DNA of 51,942 bases from Paenibacillus chondroitinus NBRC 15376 (lineage in GTDB: Bacteria > Bacillota > Bacilli > Paenibacillales > NBRC-103111): the NCBI RefSeq assembly GCF_004000765.1, contig NZ_BILW01000043.1, positions 1 to 51,942 on the forward strand. The letters are read 5' to 3'. Of the stretch, positions 51,883-51,942 are shown piece after piece (positions within the stretch are counted from its first letter, which is position 1; each line of letters opens with the position of its first letter). The notes under the pieces are model-generated. The model saw only the letters and a program-made list of their open reading frames with translations. It ran no database searches and was not told the origin of the DNA. A program made the position numbers and the translations under genes.

Positions 51883-51942
51883 TTTCGCTTCCCGCTCGCG
51901 CATAATCCTCTTCCAACATGCTTCCTTCGGAAGCAACAAGAG

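Noticed and set aside
51918..51937. Hairpin TGCTTCC/GGAAGCA at the right edge
   Set aside because: Short stem without a T-run on either strand and no gene end nearby.

Overview
The window looks like chromosomal DNA from an aerobic, spore-forming member of the Bacillales, most likely Paenibacillus or a close relative. The signs are a YyaC-type spore protease, a SpoIIM-family protein, a 765-residue membrane-anchored AraC regulator beside LplB/LplC-type sugar permeases, an NlpC/P60 hydrolase behind a c-di-AMP riboswitch, strong GGAGG ribosome sites, several GTG/TTG starts, and no rRNA, tRNA, phage or transposase genes. The assignment is inference from gene content; no marker gene is present.

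Layout, left to right. (1) 79-256: an intergenic repeat, one of four copies in the window. (2) 410-8596: a Dabb protein, an NAD(P)-binding protein and an RDD protein, then a conserved membrane/AAA block: integral membrane protein, DUF4129, DUF4350, MoxR ATPase and DUF58 on the minus strand, with a SpoIIM-family protein convergent to it. (3) 8786-15807: second repeat copy, a membrane diguanylate cyclase, topoisomerase III, a small unknown protein, signal peptidase II, a HAD phosphatase overlapping a Cys-rich small protein, and a CcdC-like membrane protein. (4) 16012-23324: a sugar-uptake module (AraC sensor-regulator, two permeases, lipoprotein, sulfatase) with a probable cre site. The sulfatase lacks a signal peptide, so a sulfated oligosaccharide is probably imported before desulfation. 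(5) 23451-24782: a small membrane protein, and a small ORF overlapping a PIN-domain protein (possible toxin-antitoxin pair). (6) 24868-41004: a roughly 16-kb iron locus on the minus strand.

The iron locus reads, in transcription order: an AraC/substrate-binding-protein fusion, a LuxR-type HTH protein, a Fur-box-controlled biosynthetic operon (diaminobutyrate aminotransferase, NIS synthetase, MFS exporter, NIS synthetase, NIS synthetase, RraA-like protein, NtaA-like flavin monooxygenase), and a Fur-box-controlled uptake operon (lipoprotein and two FecCD permeases). The order resembles the achromobactin (acs/cbr) and staphyloferrin B (sbn) clusters. The PLP decarboxylase (AcsE/SbnH) and HpcH-type aldolase (AcsB/SbnG) of those clusters are absent, and two unrelated enzymes sit at the operon's end. 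The product is probably a carboxylate siderophore built on diaminobutyrate and citrate, possibly an undescribed one.

(7) 41190-48495: rhodanese and LysR regulator, two small unknown proteins, an APH-fold kinase, the third repeat copy, an ABC exporter, YyaC and a family-2 glycosyltransferase. (8) 48581-51942: an unknown protein, the riboswitch-controlled NlpC/P60 hydrolase, an aldo/keto reductase and the fourth repeat copy.

The most unusual items are the four-copy intergenic repeat with a rigid F-F-R-R geometry (four 22-bp units, 33-bp centre in every copy, 50-51 bp between same-strand units), the AraC-membrane helix-SBP fusion with an internal Fur-box-like sequence at the domain junction, and the hybrid siderophore cluster.
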